Positions 1 to 11,800 of a DNA stretch of 64,000 nucleotides are shown one piece after another. The stretch's first letter is position 1. Each line of letters begins with the position of its first letter. The notes beneath the pieces were generated by a model that had not been told where the DNA came from, did no database searches, and saw only the letters and a program-made list of their open reading frames with translations. The translations under genes were made by a program, and so were the position numbers. Origin of the DNA: Marisa cornuarietis (taxonomy: Eukaryota > Mollusca > Gastropoda > Architaenioglossa > Ampullariidae); contig SMMW01000003.1 in NCBI GenBank assembly GCA_004794655.1, forward strand, positions 13,592,001 to 13,656,000, written 5' to 3'.

Positions 1-89
1 TTCGGCACGTCTGCAGTAAGAGGGATACAACTTCTTTTATTGGCCGGATGTCAGCATCTCATTTCGTCTCCTCAGAATCCCAACCATTT

Positions 90-540
90 AAATAGTGTAC
101 CGAATTGCGGGGCTCTCTCTTTAGAGGCTGCTATGTCTTCCTATCCTTTGGTAGCTGCAATGCCGTTTTGTTGCACGTTCCACGCTGTGTGACATTTGTG
201 ACACAGCCTTTGTCCGCAGGAAGGATCATGACAGAGTTGTTCTTCCTCAGCTGCACCAGAGCCATTCTCTCCTCCGCTGACAGATTGGGTTTGTGAGGCT
301 TGTGAGGTTTGCCCTCCTTCAGTATGCTGACACATTGGAACGTAGTAAGCCCGCCTCATCGGCGCCAGGACCGATGTGCTTGAAGGCTTTCTCAATCAAC
401 ATGAATAACTCGACGACTGATAACCTTTCCGGCGTCACCGCACAGTTAAGGCCTTTTTCCAACACGAATTGTTCTGGCCCAGTTAACTCAGTGTCTAGAA
501 GGCTAACCACCCATCTATCATTCACGCTTCTTCTTTATTG
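90..540 (-). mobile_element. Penelope-like retroelement fragment (N-terminal part of RT ORF)
   Basis: The minus-strand reading contains VLEKGLNCAVTP, then NLSAEERMALVQLRKNNSVM and ILPADKGCVTNV, followed after a frame change by LPKDRKT and QPLKREP. The order 'LxKGLNFAxTP ... L..L.kdDSivILPADKG ... TYxpLkrDPT' is characteristic of the region just before the reverse-transcriptase core of Penelope-like elements. At least one frame shift and in-frame stops (one where Tyr is expected in the TYxpL motif) show it is dead. The rest of the element would lie left of the window edge. Confidence 0.8.
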
Positions 541-3500
541 TTCACTCATTTTTGTTGTTATAGTTTGGTAATGCATCAGATCCCAGTGAATGGAACTTCC
601 TCCCCTGACGCATGCGTACTCGGTCTCATTCCGACTACAGGCTATCACTCAAACACGTTTTTCTGTCAGCACATGCTCAAGATGGCGTCTAGTTCGGCAG
701 CGTGATCAAAGACTTTATATGTCTGTGGGCGCGATGTTTAACGGCCGCTAGCTAGCTTGGCAACAATGTGGCTGATTTTGAGGTTCATCAACGATCCTTG
801 AGCGCGTAGGACATTCGAGGCTTCTTGCCCCTTTCACAAATGTGTTTACACTGAGAGACTGGTCGGGCATGTGTTCGCAGTGCAGCGTGAAACGCAGGTG
901 GTTCCGGTATCTCGCCAACCCGTTAGTTTTTCCAGTTCAACCATCGGGCCAAAATGAATTATTATTTTTGTCATCTTACAATTGCTCGAAGAACATTATT
1001 TAGTCAAAATAAAAAATAAGCTTGCTTTTCGATTTTTAAAAATATGTCTCGTTTTAGTTGTAAGTTTCTCGCCTCACCCTCTGGCCCAAAACGGGGATAC
1101 TCGCGGAGACCCGTTATCGGGAATTCCCGCTATGCCCGGTCAGCTATACCCTCCTAAATGGCTCGTGGATCGAGACTGAGTTTGCCTGTCGGGTTAGCTT
1201 GCAGTTTAACACATTGGTAAACTGCCAATGTCCTTAAATACGAGGACTTTGATGAGACGAACTGTAGTTAAATATTCACCAGGATGGTATCGGAAAGACA
1301 ATAGTCGTGTTGAGACCCACAAGGACGGTATTGGAAAAACAAAATCCATATAAGGATCCACCATGGCTGTGGCGAGAAAGTATAGTCGTGTACATATTCG
1401 TCGGCGCTGCCAAAAAGGGAATAAAGAACAGCTTGAGTTTAGTGATCAGAGAAGACCTTTTTTCGACATTCTCAGGGGGTTTACCGTTTTAAAGAAGAGA
1501 CAACAAACCCAACCAAACAGTAACTCGTCCGTTATTTCGAGTACCAAGGTTCCAGGCTGTGAATGCCATCTGGCCTGGTCAGTCAAAGAGACAAACGGGG
1601 GATCCCAGCGGAAAGAGGGCCGGGAGCCTCATGGCCAGCGGTTTCAGCTGATCAGGCCAAAGCATCCGTCGCAGCAGAGCTTAGCAGCAGTCTTGTCACG
1701 TTTGCGGCATCCTATGGTCACGTGGTCGCCGGCGTCAGCAGACATCACCCTGACAACTGCAGGGTGCTTTGCGCCAGAACTGCCCAACACGGCCACCTGC
1801 TTCCTAGAGTATATCAAATTTAGGAGAAACTATGCGCGTCAAAGCACGAATGAATAAAAGGTCGAGAATAAATCAAAATGAAGAGGAACGTTCGGTGAGA
1901 GGATGGTGAAGATGTTTGCAGTAGTGCTGTAGTCAAGTTAAAGGAGACAGTATTCAGTAGTACAGTAGTCAATAGGAGGAGGAAAGAAGGGAGGATTCGG
2001 TGGGGGTGGGGTGAAGAGAGTGAGTTAGGTCCCCTCTCCTTCAATCTGAACAACTTTGACATCGTGACAAAGCCAAGCAGAGCCAGGTCGGTCGGAAAAT
2101 GAGGTGTCTGGCGCTTGGTTATCAGGGCTCCCGTGAACGCAGCACGCTGCAAGAAATCAAAACCCCAGAGGAAGAGGTATTATTTATAAATTATTTGAGA
2201 ATTATTTCAGCACCCTCGATTTCTACACGCACGCACGGATGCACACACACACACCCACACACACGCATTCGACCCCCCTAATGTTTCTTCCACTTGAGAA
2301 GTTTGCCCGCCCAACACTCTCTTCTCAACAGTTTTGTTTTCACATCCGTTACAAGGTGGGGAGGAAGAGGGTAAACACCGGTTTCTGGCAGTTGAGCATT
2401 GTTGACATTTGGAGCAGAATGGCGCTGGAAAGCCATGAGGGCAATGCGAGGGAGCGGTTTTCTCTACCAGCAGTTACTGTAGACAACAGTTAACCCCCGT
2501 GGGTGCGCTTGGGGGAAAAGTAGCAGGAAATGATAAGCAAGTTGTGTATTAAAGAGGAGTACAAGATTTGTGAGAGCAAAACTATAGGAATTCTTCCTTA
2601 TTAGATGGCTGAGAATAGGTTGCCGCTCCTCCTCTTTCTGGCACGCGAGCGGACACACTCTCTCTCTCTCTCTTTCAGCAATCTTGTTTTCATGTCAGTG
2701 ACACGAAGTCTGGAGCTGGATAAAATAACAATTCGTTATAGTTGAGCAGTGTTGATATTTGGTCAGAAAATTGTCGCCAGACCTTGAGGGCGGCGCGAGA
2801 GTGGTTCCATCACACCCGCGATAGAAAGTGAGTGCTCGGTCCGAGCCTAGCGTCCAGGTAACGAGGCATGATGGTAAACTTCATCATAGGCAGGTGCCAA
2901 ACTTCAAAAGCAGACAGTGACCTCTGTGACCCCCAAAGACAGTAGATCTTCTTACTCCCGCTAAACATATATAATGTTTGTCAGGTGCGTATTCAGGTGC
3001 CATTAGGACAGGTGCATGTATAAGTTTATTGGTGTCGAATCAGGCCTGTCACTGTAGAGAGTCTTAACTTTTTTTTTAAGTTGAAGATGAAAGTGATAAA
3101 ATTAATGATGCTGTCGGTCAAAAAGGCATAAAAATCTGTTTTGTCTTAAAGATCATGAAATCTACTATTAACTTACCACAGATGTAACGAAATCTTTTTA
3201 CACGTGAAGAAGACCCGTGCAAGTTAAGTTTTTATTCCCACCCTCTTTTTAAAAAAAAAAAAGTCTTTGTAGTGCTGGTAAGGGGGGGAGGAGTTATATC
3301 GTGGTGCTTGGAGGCATAATACGTCAACTGATACAAGTTGTGCGCTATTATCCCTTTTCTCATCAACTATTTAAGGCCTGATCTGTCGAACCTAAGTTGC
3401 GAAATGAGTGGCTGTAGGCTGCCTTGTTCCTGCATCAGCCAAAGGCAAACAGTGCCGATAATTACTTCGGAATTGCTTCTCTCCCCCCCCACCCCTGTCC

Positions 3501-5778
3501 TACAAAAGCACGCGCGCGAGCATGCACACACACATATCAAAGCATACCTTATAATGTATACCGCAACATGTATAGCTTATAATGTATAGCTTTGTTCTTA
3601 TGGTGAGACTGAAAAAAAAGGACGGGCGTTAAAATGGAGAAAGACCGCGTTACAAACACGTCACATGAACGACAAACCCACATAACAGCGGCTAGCTACA
3701 GTTCGCGACATGAGCTCTAGGTTTCGGAGGGGAGGGGAGGGGGCTGTTTTTTTAAAGAGTTGCTGTAAGAAGAAAGATGTGGTGGCGGAAGGGGGAGAGC
3801 GCTTAAACAGGCAAGAAAGACGACGTGAAAAAGGGAGAAGAAGGGGGTTGCAACAGGCGACCACCAGAGTGAATTACCGTCAGCCAGTATGGTCTGCCCG
3901 CCTTTCCAGACGGCGCTGCGTGGGACCGAGGGAACTAACGCTGATGAGGAACAGTAGTGGGGAGGAAGGTGGTGGGGGAAGATAGTGAAGAGAGATGTCA
4001 CTCAGTTAAACAGTCTCCTTGAACATCACGGAGAAAGAGGCGGGGTGGAGGTTAGGACGAGAAGAAGAGGGTTAGTTTCCAAGTATCTTGTCCAGTGTAG
4101 CATCGATTCTGATCACCATCTCTTACACTTCTGATCACCATCTCTTACACTGGGGAGGAGGAACAGAACTTGCAAAGCTGCTGTTATTAGTAAAAGGATG
4201 CTTTAAAAATACTGTTCAAGATGCTGCTGATGGCTGTCCTCGGATGTGTGCAGACTTTGTTCTTGTCTGGTATAGAATGGCACCAGATTTTCTCCAGTAT
4301 TCAGTGTGCCGTGTCATCGTTTACGCAGACGTGTTTCTTGGCCTGCAACCACAGAATATTATGTTGTTGTTTTTTTCTCTTTCTCTCTCTTTTCAAAACG
4401 TCCATACGACTGCCGGTTGCTGCTGTCAGCGTGTGGCGTAGTGATCAATAATAGGTGGGCAGCTGCTGCACGTGTGATGACGGGGTCTTGCGGCACTGAC
4501 TCGCCTCTTGACAGGTCGCCGCGCCCCAGTCTCTTGCCGACAAGACTAGACTCCTTTTCGCTGCAAGACGTGCTGCAGTTAGGCTTCGTTTTCAGCCACG
4601 CTTTTTTCCAGAGAAAGAGGGCTAGGGTCCTGCTAGTTTTCGGCTGCATTCTTCCTCTCCCTCCCAGCCCTCCCTTTCCCAATCTTTCTCATTAAATCGC
4701 GAAAATGGCAAGCAGATACGAGGCACCATCCCCCCCTTCAACGTTTTTTTTTACCTAGGTAGCTGGCAAGTGTCAAGTTATTACATGAAGGCTTGGGGGA
4801 GGGGGAATGATTGCAATAGTTTGTTTGCAAACACGCGTTGGCTTCTGTAGCTTGTGACTGCCGTCACGCTGCTTGTATGGAGGCGCTGTAAGGGCGCCGT
4901 GCCAAAGCAGGGAGGGAGTAGGGGATGCTGACAAGAGATGCAGGGCGGGATTTACGGGAGGTGCAAGAAAGCACGTGCTGCACGCCTCCTAACTCTAGTT
5001 CAGGGAGGTAGAATGAAGACAATTAGACGGGCGTTTCTTGATACGCAATAGACGCTGGCAAAACCACGATCAGGAAAGCTAGGGTGTGGGTGTGAAGGAG
5101 GGACGGGCAGACCTGATTTTTTTTTTAAATTATTTATATAGAGAGCATTGGCGTCCGGGGCTCGTGTCTTTTCCGCCAACCCGTGCACGCGGTGAAGGGG
5201 TGGGGGTGTGAAACTAGTTTAGATCACGTTTACGGAATCGCTACACGTGATCGAGAAAGCAAACACGTGGGCAAAACTGATAAACAAGAGACTTTGGTGT
5301 CATTCCCTCCACTCCCGTACCCCTGAAATTCACCCTCGAGTTCATTTTCTATCTGCTTACGTTCCTCTGTTCCCCGTTATCCATCTACAGTGGTTCGTGG
5401 GAGAGGAGTTGGGGTGGAAATAGTTAAAGCTGTGTAACAGCTGCAGCTGTAACATTTTCCTCTTTCTTCTTCTTCATCGTCATCGTCGTCGTCGTTACAA
5501 TCTCGATCGCAGTAATGCTCACACGATGCACGTCGGTAGTTTCTGCTTTACCTCGTTTTTTTGTTTTAATTCCACACAAAAAAATTGGTTGCTGCCAGCA
5601 CTTATTAGCATAGACAATTCGTTCTGCCGATATCTTGTTTCGTATTTTTATTTATATATTTTTTTTTTTGGTAACCTTTCTTTCCTTTCCATCATTTTTC
5701 TTTCTTTACACATAATTCTGGGAATGTTTGGCATGCATGTAACCTTTTCCTGCGCTTGTCTGTCCCTGGCTCTTGTAG
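541..5778. other. spire: spire intron, repeat-poor, CpG-rich
   Basis: Intronic DNA between an unseen upstream exon and the WH2-C exon. It contains short simple repeats: CA-rich at about 2227-2270, CT at 2659-2675, GAA/CGT triplets at 5463-5500, poly-T tracts, and a 21-base direct duplication at about 4110-4151. I see no exon with a recognisable domain. The longest open frames (for example 1363-1857) have no family features. Confidence 0.6.
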
Positions 5779-5865
5779 GTGAATGGCGATATCCCGCCTA
5801 AAGTGAAAAACGACGCGCATGCAGTCATTCTGGATTTCATCCGCTCCAGGCCGCCTCTACGACAG
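5779..5865 (+). CDS. spire: spire exon: WH2 unit C
   Basis: The exon has 29 codons, phase 0 at both ends, with acceptor cttgtag and donor CAG|gtaagt. It reads [10 protein letters not shown] at the start and then the actin-binding WH2 helix [16 protein letters not shown], which corresponds to the third WH2 unit of Spire proteins. It is the first spire exon visible in the window. I found no exon for WH2-A/B or KIND between 1 and 5778. Confidence 0.93.
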
Positions 5866-8800
5866 GTAAGTAATACGCACTCCCCTTGTAAACAGCGCTG
5901 CTTGCTTTCCTGCAGGCATGATGGAGAAACGGAATTTAGTGCTTTTTTTTTTTAGCGTTTCTCCATTTATTTTTATTATTTTCGATTGCTGCGCGGCTGT
6001 TTACCATGCAAGAGTGTATGTTGTAGCGTAAGGTCTTGCCGTAGTGTTGGTCTGGTATATGCGTGGTACATTTTAAAGAAATAGTCTGAGATTGAGTGTC
6101 TTATAATAAAGATACTGAGATTGCTATCCATGATATCCTGTATATGTTAACTGTTATGTTTTTCTGTGTCTTTGATTAGCTTGATATACTTCCATCAGTT
6201 TTGCTATTAAGTGCCATATGGATTGTTTTCTTTTTTGTTTTTTGTTTTTTTTTTTTTTTTAAAGCTGATATTGCGATATTGTTGGAAAGGAGTTAAGATA
6301 TGGGAAACCAGAAGTTTTTGGTTTTAAATTTCTGAGCCACATAGCAGTAAAAGCAAAATAAATTATATCAGTAGTAGATTCCACACATCTGGTAGAAGTG
6401 GATAGTAATAGATGTTTTACGCCGAGCCAGCAACTAAGCCTATATCACGTCAAGGCAGCCAGGCCTGTAAACAGATGCCACATGCAGAGAAAGAGCTGAA
6501 CCCACAGGCAACTTTCACTGTATGGGTGACAGGCGCTAGCCGTTGCGCCACCGGTCTCCGGGCCGCCCACACACATCTGGTAGGAGGAATTTATAGCACG
6601 GAGATTGTATTATGAGGATTGTTCTCCTTCTGCCCGGACTTGGGAATAAAACGAACCCGAAGAATTTTTTTTTTATTTTTCTCTTATTCTTCTACTCTTT
6701 AATCTTTTTCAACATAGTCGCCACCAATTGCAACACATTTTTCGGCTCTATGGATCAATTTTTTTAAAACACTCCAAAAACGCCGATTTTGGCATCAACT
6801 TCAGCTCATCCCTCACTCCAGCAATGGCCAGATCATCGACTGGTCCTTGGTTTCAGGGTCCAGATTGTAGAATCAACATTTATCATCTGTGGTGATGCGC
6901 TTGAAGCCAGAAGAACGCCAATTCCTTGCACCAGTCCACATGGTGTTTCGCTTGTCCGTCAGCAACCTTGGCACCCACGAGCTGACTTCTCTCTGATGCC
7001 CAAATCGGGATGGATGATCCTGTGAAGACTTGTAAAAGGAATTTCCAGCTCCATCTCCCTGATGGTCACACGGCCATCACTTACCAGGAATTTACGAACT
7101 TTGTCGACATTGTCTGGGTCTCTTGACGTTTTAGGCCTTGGTTCACGATGTTCGTCATCACAGCTGAAATGACCACTGCCAAATCGCCGAAACTAGTCTG
7201 ACAGTCGTTTACGGTGGAGCATCATAGCCATAAGTTTTTTTCAGCTCTTGCAAACTGTCAACAGCCTGAAAGCCAGGCCAGAAGTGATACAACATGATCA
7301 CTCTGACGGCGCTAGTAGATCACTCGGTGGAGCGTGCATTGACTTGCATCTTCTCTCCATCCTGGGAAAACTAGGAGGGGAAAAATTATGAAAAAAATGT
7401 GGAAACGCCCTGAAGAATCCCTCTATCGAGTCCGCGTAGTCTGCACTCGCTAAAAGCGCGCGAAATACCGAAGTCCGGGCGGAAGTGAAACATCTCTCGT
7501 ACCTTACAACCCTGACTTTGAAGTGATGAAGCCACTCGAAGAATCTACAAAATTCTTATCATTACGTTCATTGATTATTCATCAATAATTATTAATCTTG
7601 ATTATTAGATGAGTACGGGTAACAATAAAATTTTGTAGATAGTGACCCACTTGTTGGTGTAACGTAGCAAACGATCGTTTTCTTGCCCCTTTAGACCAGC
7701 AGCGCCACCTGCAACAGTTGTTGCCCATTCAGACTGTTGACAGTCTTGTTTCACTTTACCCTACGACGTCCGCGAGCAATTACAGAATGCTAGTCTTGTG
7801 TCCAGTGGGTTGGCTGCCTGTGTTTTAGCCGGAGACCAATGAAAGACCAGCAGAGTTCAGCCTTCTTTTTGGGGGGCCGGGGGGAGGGAGTTTGGGGAGG
7901 AACCTTTGTCTCGGTTGTATGAGATCAGCTCTTTCTGTGAATCCTTGTCCGACTGGGGCTGGTATTTGAAGCCTGTTTGCGCATGTCAACACTAAGGTCT
8001 GAAGAAGAATGCGTAGTTTGTCTTGACTGCTCTCAACAATTAAGGTGGATGGGTGTTGTTGGGCTTGCAATTTACGGTTCGTAGTGCTCTCATGGAGAGC
8101 AGAAGAGTTGTAGAAGGAGGCATTCGTGTCTTCGGCCGGCGGTACAACAAAATGGGGGGTCATTTTGATCTAATCAGCAAAGAGCTACAACAGAGGTCTC
8201 TTGTTGAGGCACATCAACAGCAGTTGTGTGTTCCTTCAGAACAGCGGTGTTAGGCAGCTTACTAGAACAGACGAAAACTGGTAGCATTTAGATTGTCCCT
8301 TCTCAAAGTACAGCGGCAGCAGGTGATTTGTCAACCTGCACAGATTAAGTACATAGGCAGTGTTAAGAATGTGTCTTCTTAAAGGACTTAACGGAAGAGA
8401 CTGCTTTGTATCTGACCGGTTGTGCCTGAGGTAACCGTGAGCTCACAGGTAAGCAGTGGTGATGGTGGTCATTGAAAGTCGGGAAGATGTGCATTGTTGC
8501 ACCTGAAGGTCGTAGCTTTTGTTCCGGTATCCCTCGCTCCTTCTGGTTAGTTCTTGGTCCAAAGGTTAATTTGAATGACCCAAGGATAACGATGCTCCAC
8601 GCTTGTGTGATTGTGTGGTGAGTTGAACAAACGGAAGGATGAAATCAACTGCCTAAGCTTAGCGAGCGCACTTTTGGTGTCCAGTGCCATCTTTTACCCA
8701 ATTTTTTTTTTCGATGCTGCTTTTACGCTCTTTTTTGTAATGGTGAAAAAATACTTTTATTCTGGCATTGTTTTCTTATCTTTGACAGTGCTTTTTTTTA

Positions 8801-11800
8801 CAAACGCTATATTTCAGCTTTTTTTCTTTAAAAACATCGATATTTAGCTGATATTTCAGATTTACTTTCTTTTCGAATATGATATTGCAACTTTTTTTTT
8901 AAACAAACTTTATGTTTCAACTCTTTATTTTATATTTCATCAGGTATTTCTTAACATTTCACCGTTTGGGGGGAGGGTGGTTTAACAAACATCTCTTTGT
9001 GGCTCTACCCAGTCTTACTAGTCACATTCCTGATATGTTTCGTCTGAATGCAGGTTTCAGTAAATGCGCGATTTGAGTGCACGTTTTTTCCCCTCTTGCA
9101 TTACTAACGTTAGTAACAAGCTGTCGTGGTAGCCAGTTATTCAGACGTCATGTTGAACGTTTTAGCGGCCAGTCTCAAAAAGCTTCTGAACTCCGTTCAG
9201 CGGACTGCAAACAAGCCACCCGTGTGAGGTCCTTACTCTTTCGTCAACATCCCACTTCATGCTGTCATGTTCCCGAACATTAACAGTTTCGTCGATTTCG
9301 ACGACAGTGCTTGTGTACTGTTTGCTGAACGATCTCGTTTTTATACCTCCCTTCCTTCTGGCCCTTAAATAAACAATGACAGTCAATGCGGGATGTTTGA
9401 CTTTACGCTGATCTCACGAAGAGGTTTGTTGTGGCGAGTCCTGTAAGTGTTGGAAGGCTAGCGATGTTCTCACTCCTAGCTTAGGGATTTCCCGCGGATT
9501 AAACTTAGGCTTCTTTTAACGATCGTGGACATGTTGCTGGGTCCTTTCTGTTTGTCAAGTTGGCTTGTTGGGAATTTCATTGCAGGTCGGTACATCAGGA
9601 AACAGACTACAGGGAGCTACGCAGTTACCGTCCCGACTTACTGAGTTCCGAGAACAATTTCATTAGTAGACAGTATACGATAACATTTGACTACCTACCC
9701 TCGACCAATACAATGAGGATTGGCTGTCCTGGATTCAGCTCTCGTCTCGGGCACACTGATCTTTCTCTGCATGTGGCATCTGTTTGCAGGACTGGCTGCT
9801 TTGATATGGCCTTTGTTGCTGGCTCGACGTTAAACACCCCCGCCCAGCCCCTCTATTACCTGTCATCACTTTAAAGACCAACCTGAATGGTTTGCGTTTT
9901 TTGCAGATATCGGTAGATATTTACAATATAAATGTAACCTGTAAATTTCAGCCCCCAAAACCCATCCGTTAATTAATTATCCGCTAGCAAAGTACGCGAT
10001 TTGCACCTGCGATCAACGAGCGCCGGTAACAGTGTACTACGTCACGCTAGTGCACCATTCTTATTGGCAGCCGTCAACACCAGACAGACAAAGAGAATGA
10101 GTGACAGTTCGGGTTATTTGGACGTCTGTATTTCTCGTGCTAAAGTAGCAGTTTTTCAGAACCACGAGAAATGCAGAATTTCAACGTCCCAATAACCCGA
10201 GTTGTCGCTCATTCTCTCTCTCTCTGATTGGTGTTGACGGCTGCCAGTGTTGTGAATGGTGAACTAGTGTGACGTAGTACACTGTTATCGGCGTTTGTTG
10301 ATCGTAAGTGCGAATCGTAGCGGATAATTAATTAACGGATGGGTTTTGGAGGCTAAAATTTTCAGGCCAGCTTTATATCGCCTATATTTACCGATACATG
10401 CAAACATCGCAAACCATTCAGCTTGGTCTTTAAATAGCTCAATACCACGGACCTTTATTACTGGATAAGTGACTCGGGGTCAAATCCGGTGTCAGTCTCG
10501 GCTTTCCTTTAGAGAGATCTCATGTTTCCGGTCCTTTAGTTGTATACCTTAAATCTTAAGGCATAGGGGTTTTTTCATAACAGAACAATCTATACAATCC
10601 TTTCCAAAAGAATCAAAATCAATGCTTTTTTTAGTTGCTAGTGGTAAAACAAATCAATAACATCTGTTGTGACGATGTTTTTTATGATAAAATTGTCGAT
10701 AAATCCAAATGCGTTTTCTACAAACAAACAGCATACATTTTACAGAAAATATTACTGTTTATTTTGCAGTCAGTCTTCTTTAACAAGGTTCTGATGACAG
10801 AAAAGCTTAATTTCTCACTTCTAAAATTTCTTCGACGTTAGGAAGATCTGCTATTTTGACAGAAAATGGAAGCAAAAGCCCTTCGTTGTGAGGGTTTGTG
10901 ACGATTGGTGACCTGCTATGATAGGGCAAAGAGGCAACCAATGAGAGACACTTACCCAGTAAATGCAGGTCCGTGCTTAATACTCTGCATCTGTGTGGTC
11001 CCCTTAACTACCATGTCACGCTCAGTACTGTACATACCTACGGTCCCTTATAAATACTTTGCTAGACTCAGTACTCTCTTACATGCTTATCGTTCCCTTG
11101 TTTACATTAAGTTTATTGGTCTTTATTTTTATTGTGCCCCTTACATACATTTAGATCAATACTTTATGTACCTGTCGTCCCCTTAAATGCCTTGTAAGGA
11201 TCAATAATAATAATAATCTACATATCCATCGTCGTCCCCTTAATTTGGGTAGGAGTGCTTGCTTGTCTATCGTCTCCTTAAAATAGCTTTTTAAATTCAG
11301 ATTTAAAGTCGGGTTTTTTTTTCATGTAGGGGATAAAAACTGTTTGCTGTGTTCATTAGTCGTTGTCCCTTCGTAATCTAAACAAGTATTTATGACTAAC
11401 AATGAAACCATCCTGACGGCATACGAGCAGGCTTGCTGGAGCCACAAAAGCGAAAAGGGCGGAAAGGAATGTGATCGTTAAAATGTTTACTTCCAAAGTA
11501 GTGTTTTACTTTATTTCGACTGTTTTCTGGGCGGATTCAGAGCATACTTTTTTGTTTTTGTTAAAGTCTAGAGAAAGGGGAAGAGGTAGGGCTGCGTAGT
11601 TGTCTCCACTAACGTTACTGCTCTTGGGATCTAGAGTGAGGCGAAATAACAAAACTCTTCGCTTGGAGATGGTCTTCCTGCGCTTGTGCGTGTGTGCGTG
11701 CAGCTTGCCATATAACCTTTGCTGCTGACACGGGGTTAAACAACGTCGTGCGTGCATGCATATGTTTTTCGTGGAGTGGGTAGGGGAGTTTGTTCAAATA

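Noticed and set aside
1363..1857. 164-codon open frame in the 5' spire intron
   Set aside because: No recognisable domain and overlaps another open frame of similar length. Composition is like the surrounding intron. Length alone is not evidence in CpG-rich DNA with few stops.
10440..10560. Another tRNA-like SINE head (ggggtcaaatccgg)
   Set aside because: Only a loose B-box-like match; no A-box or body shared with other copies.
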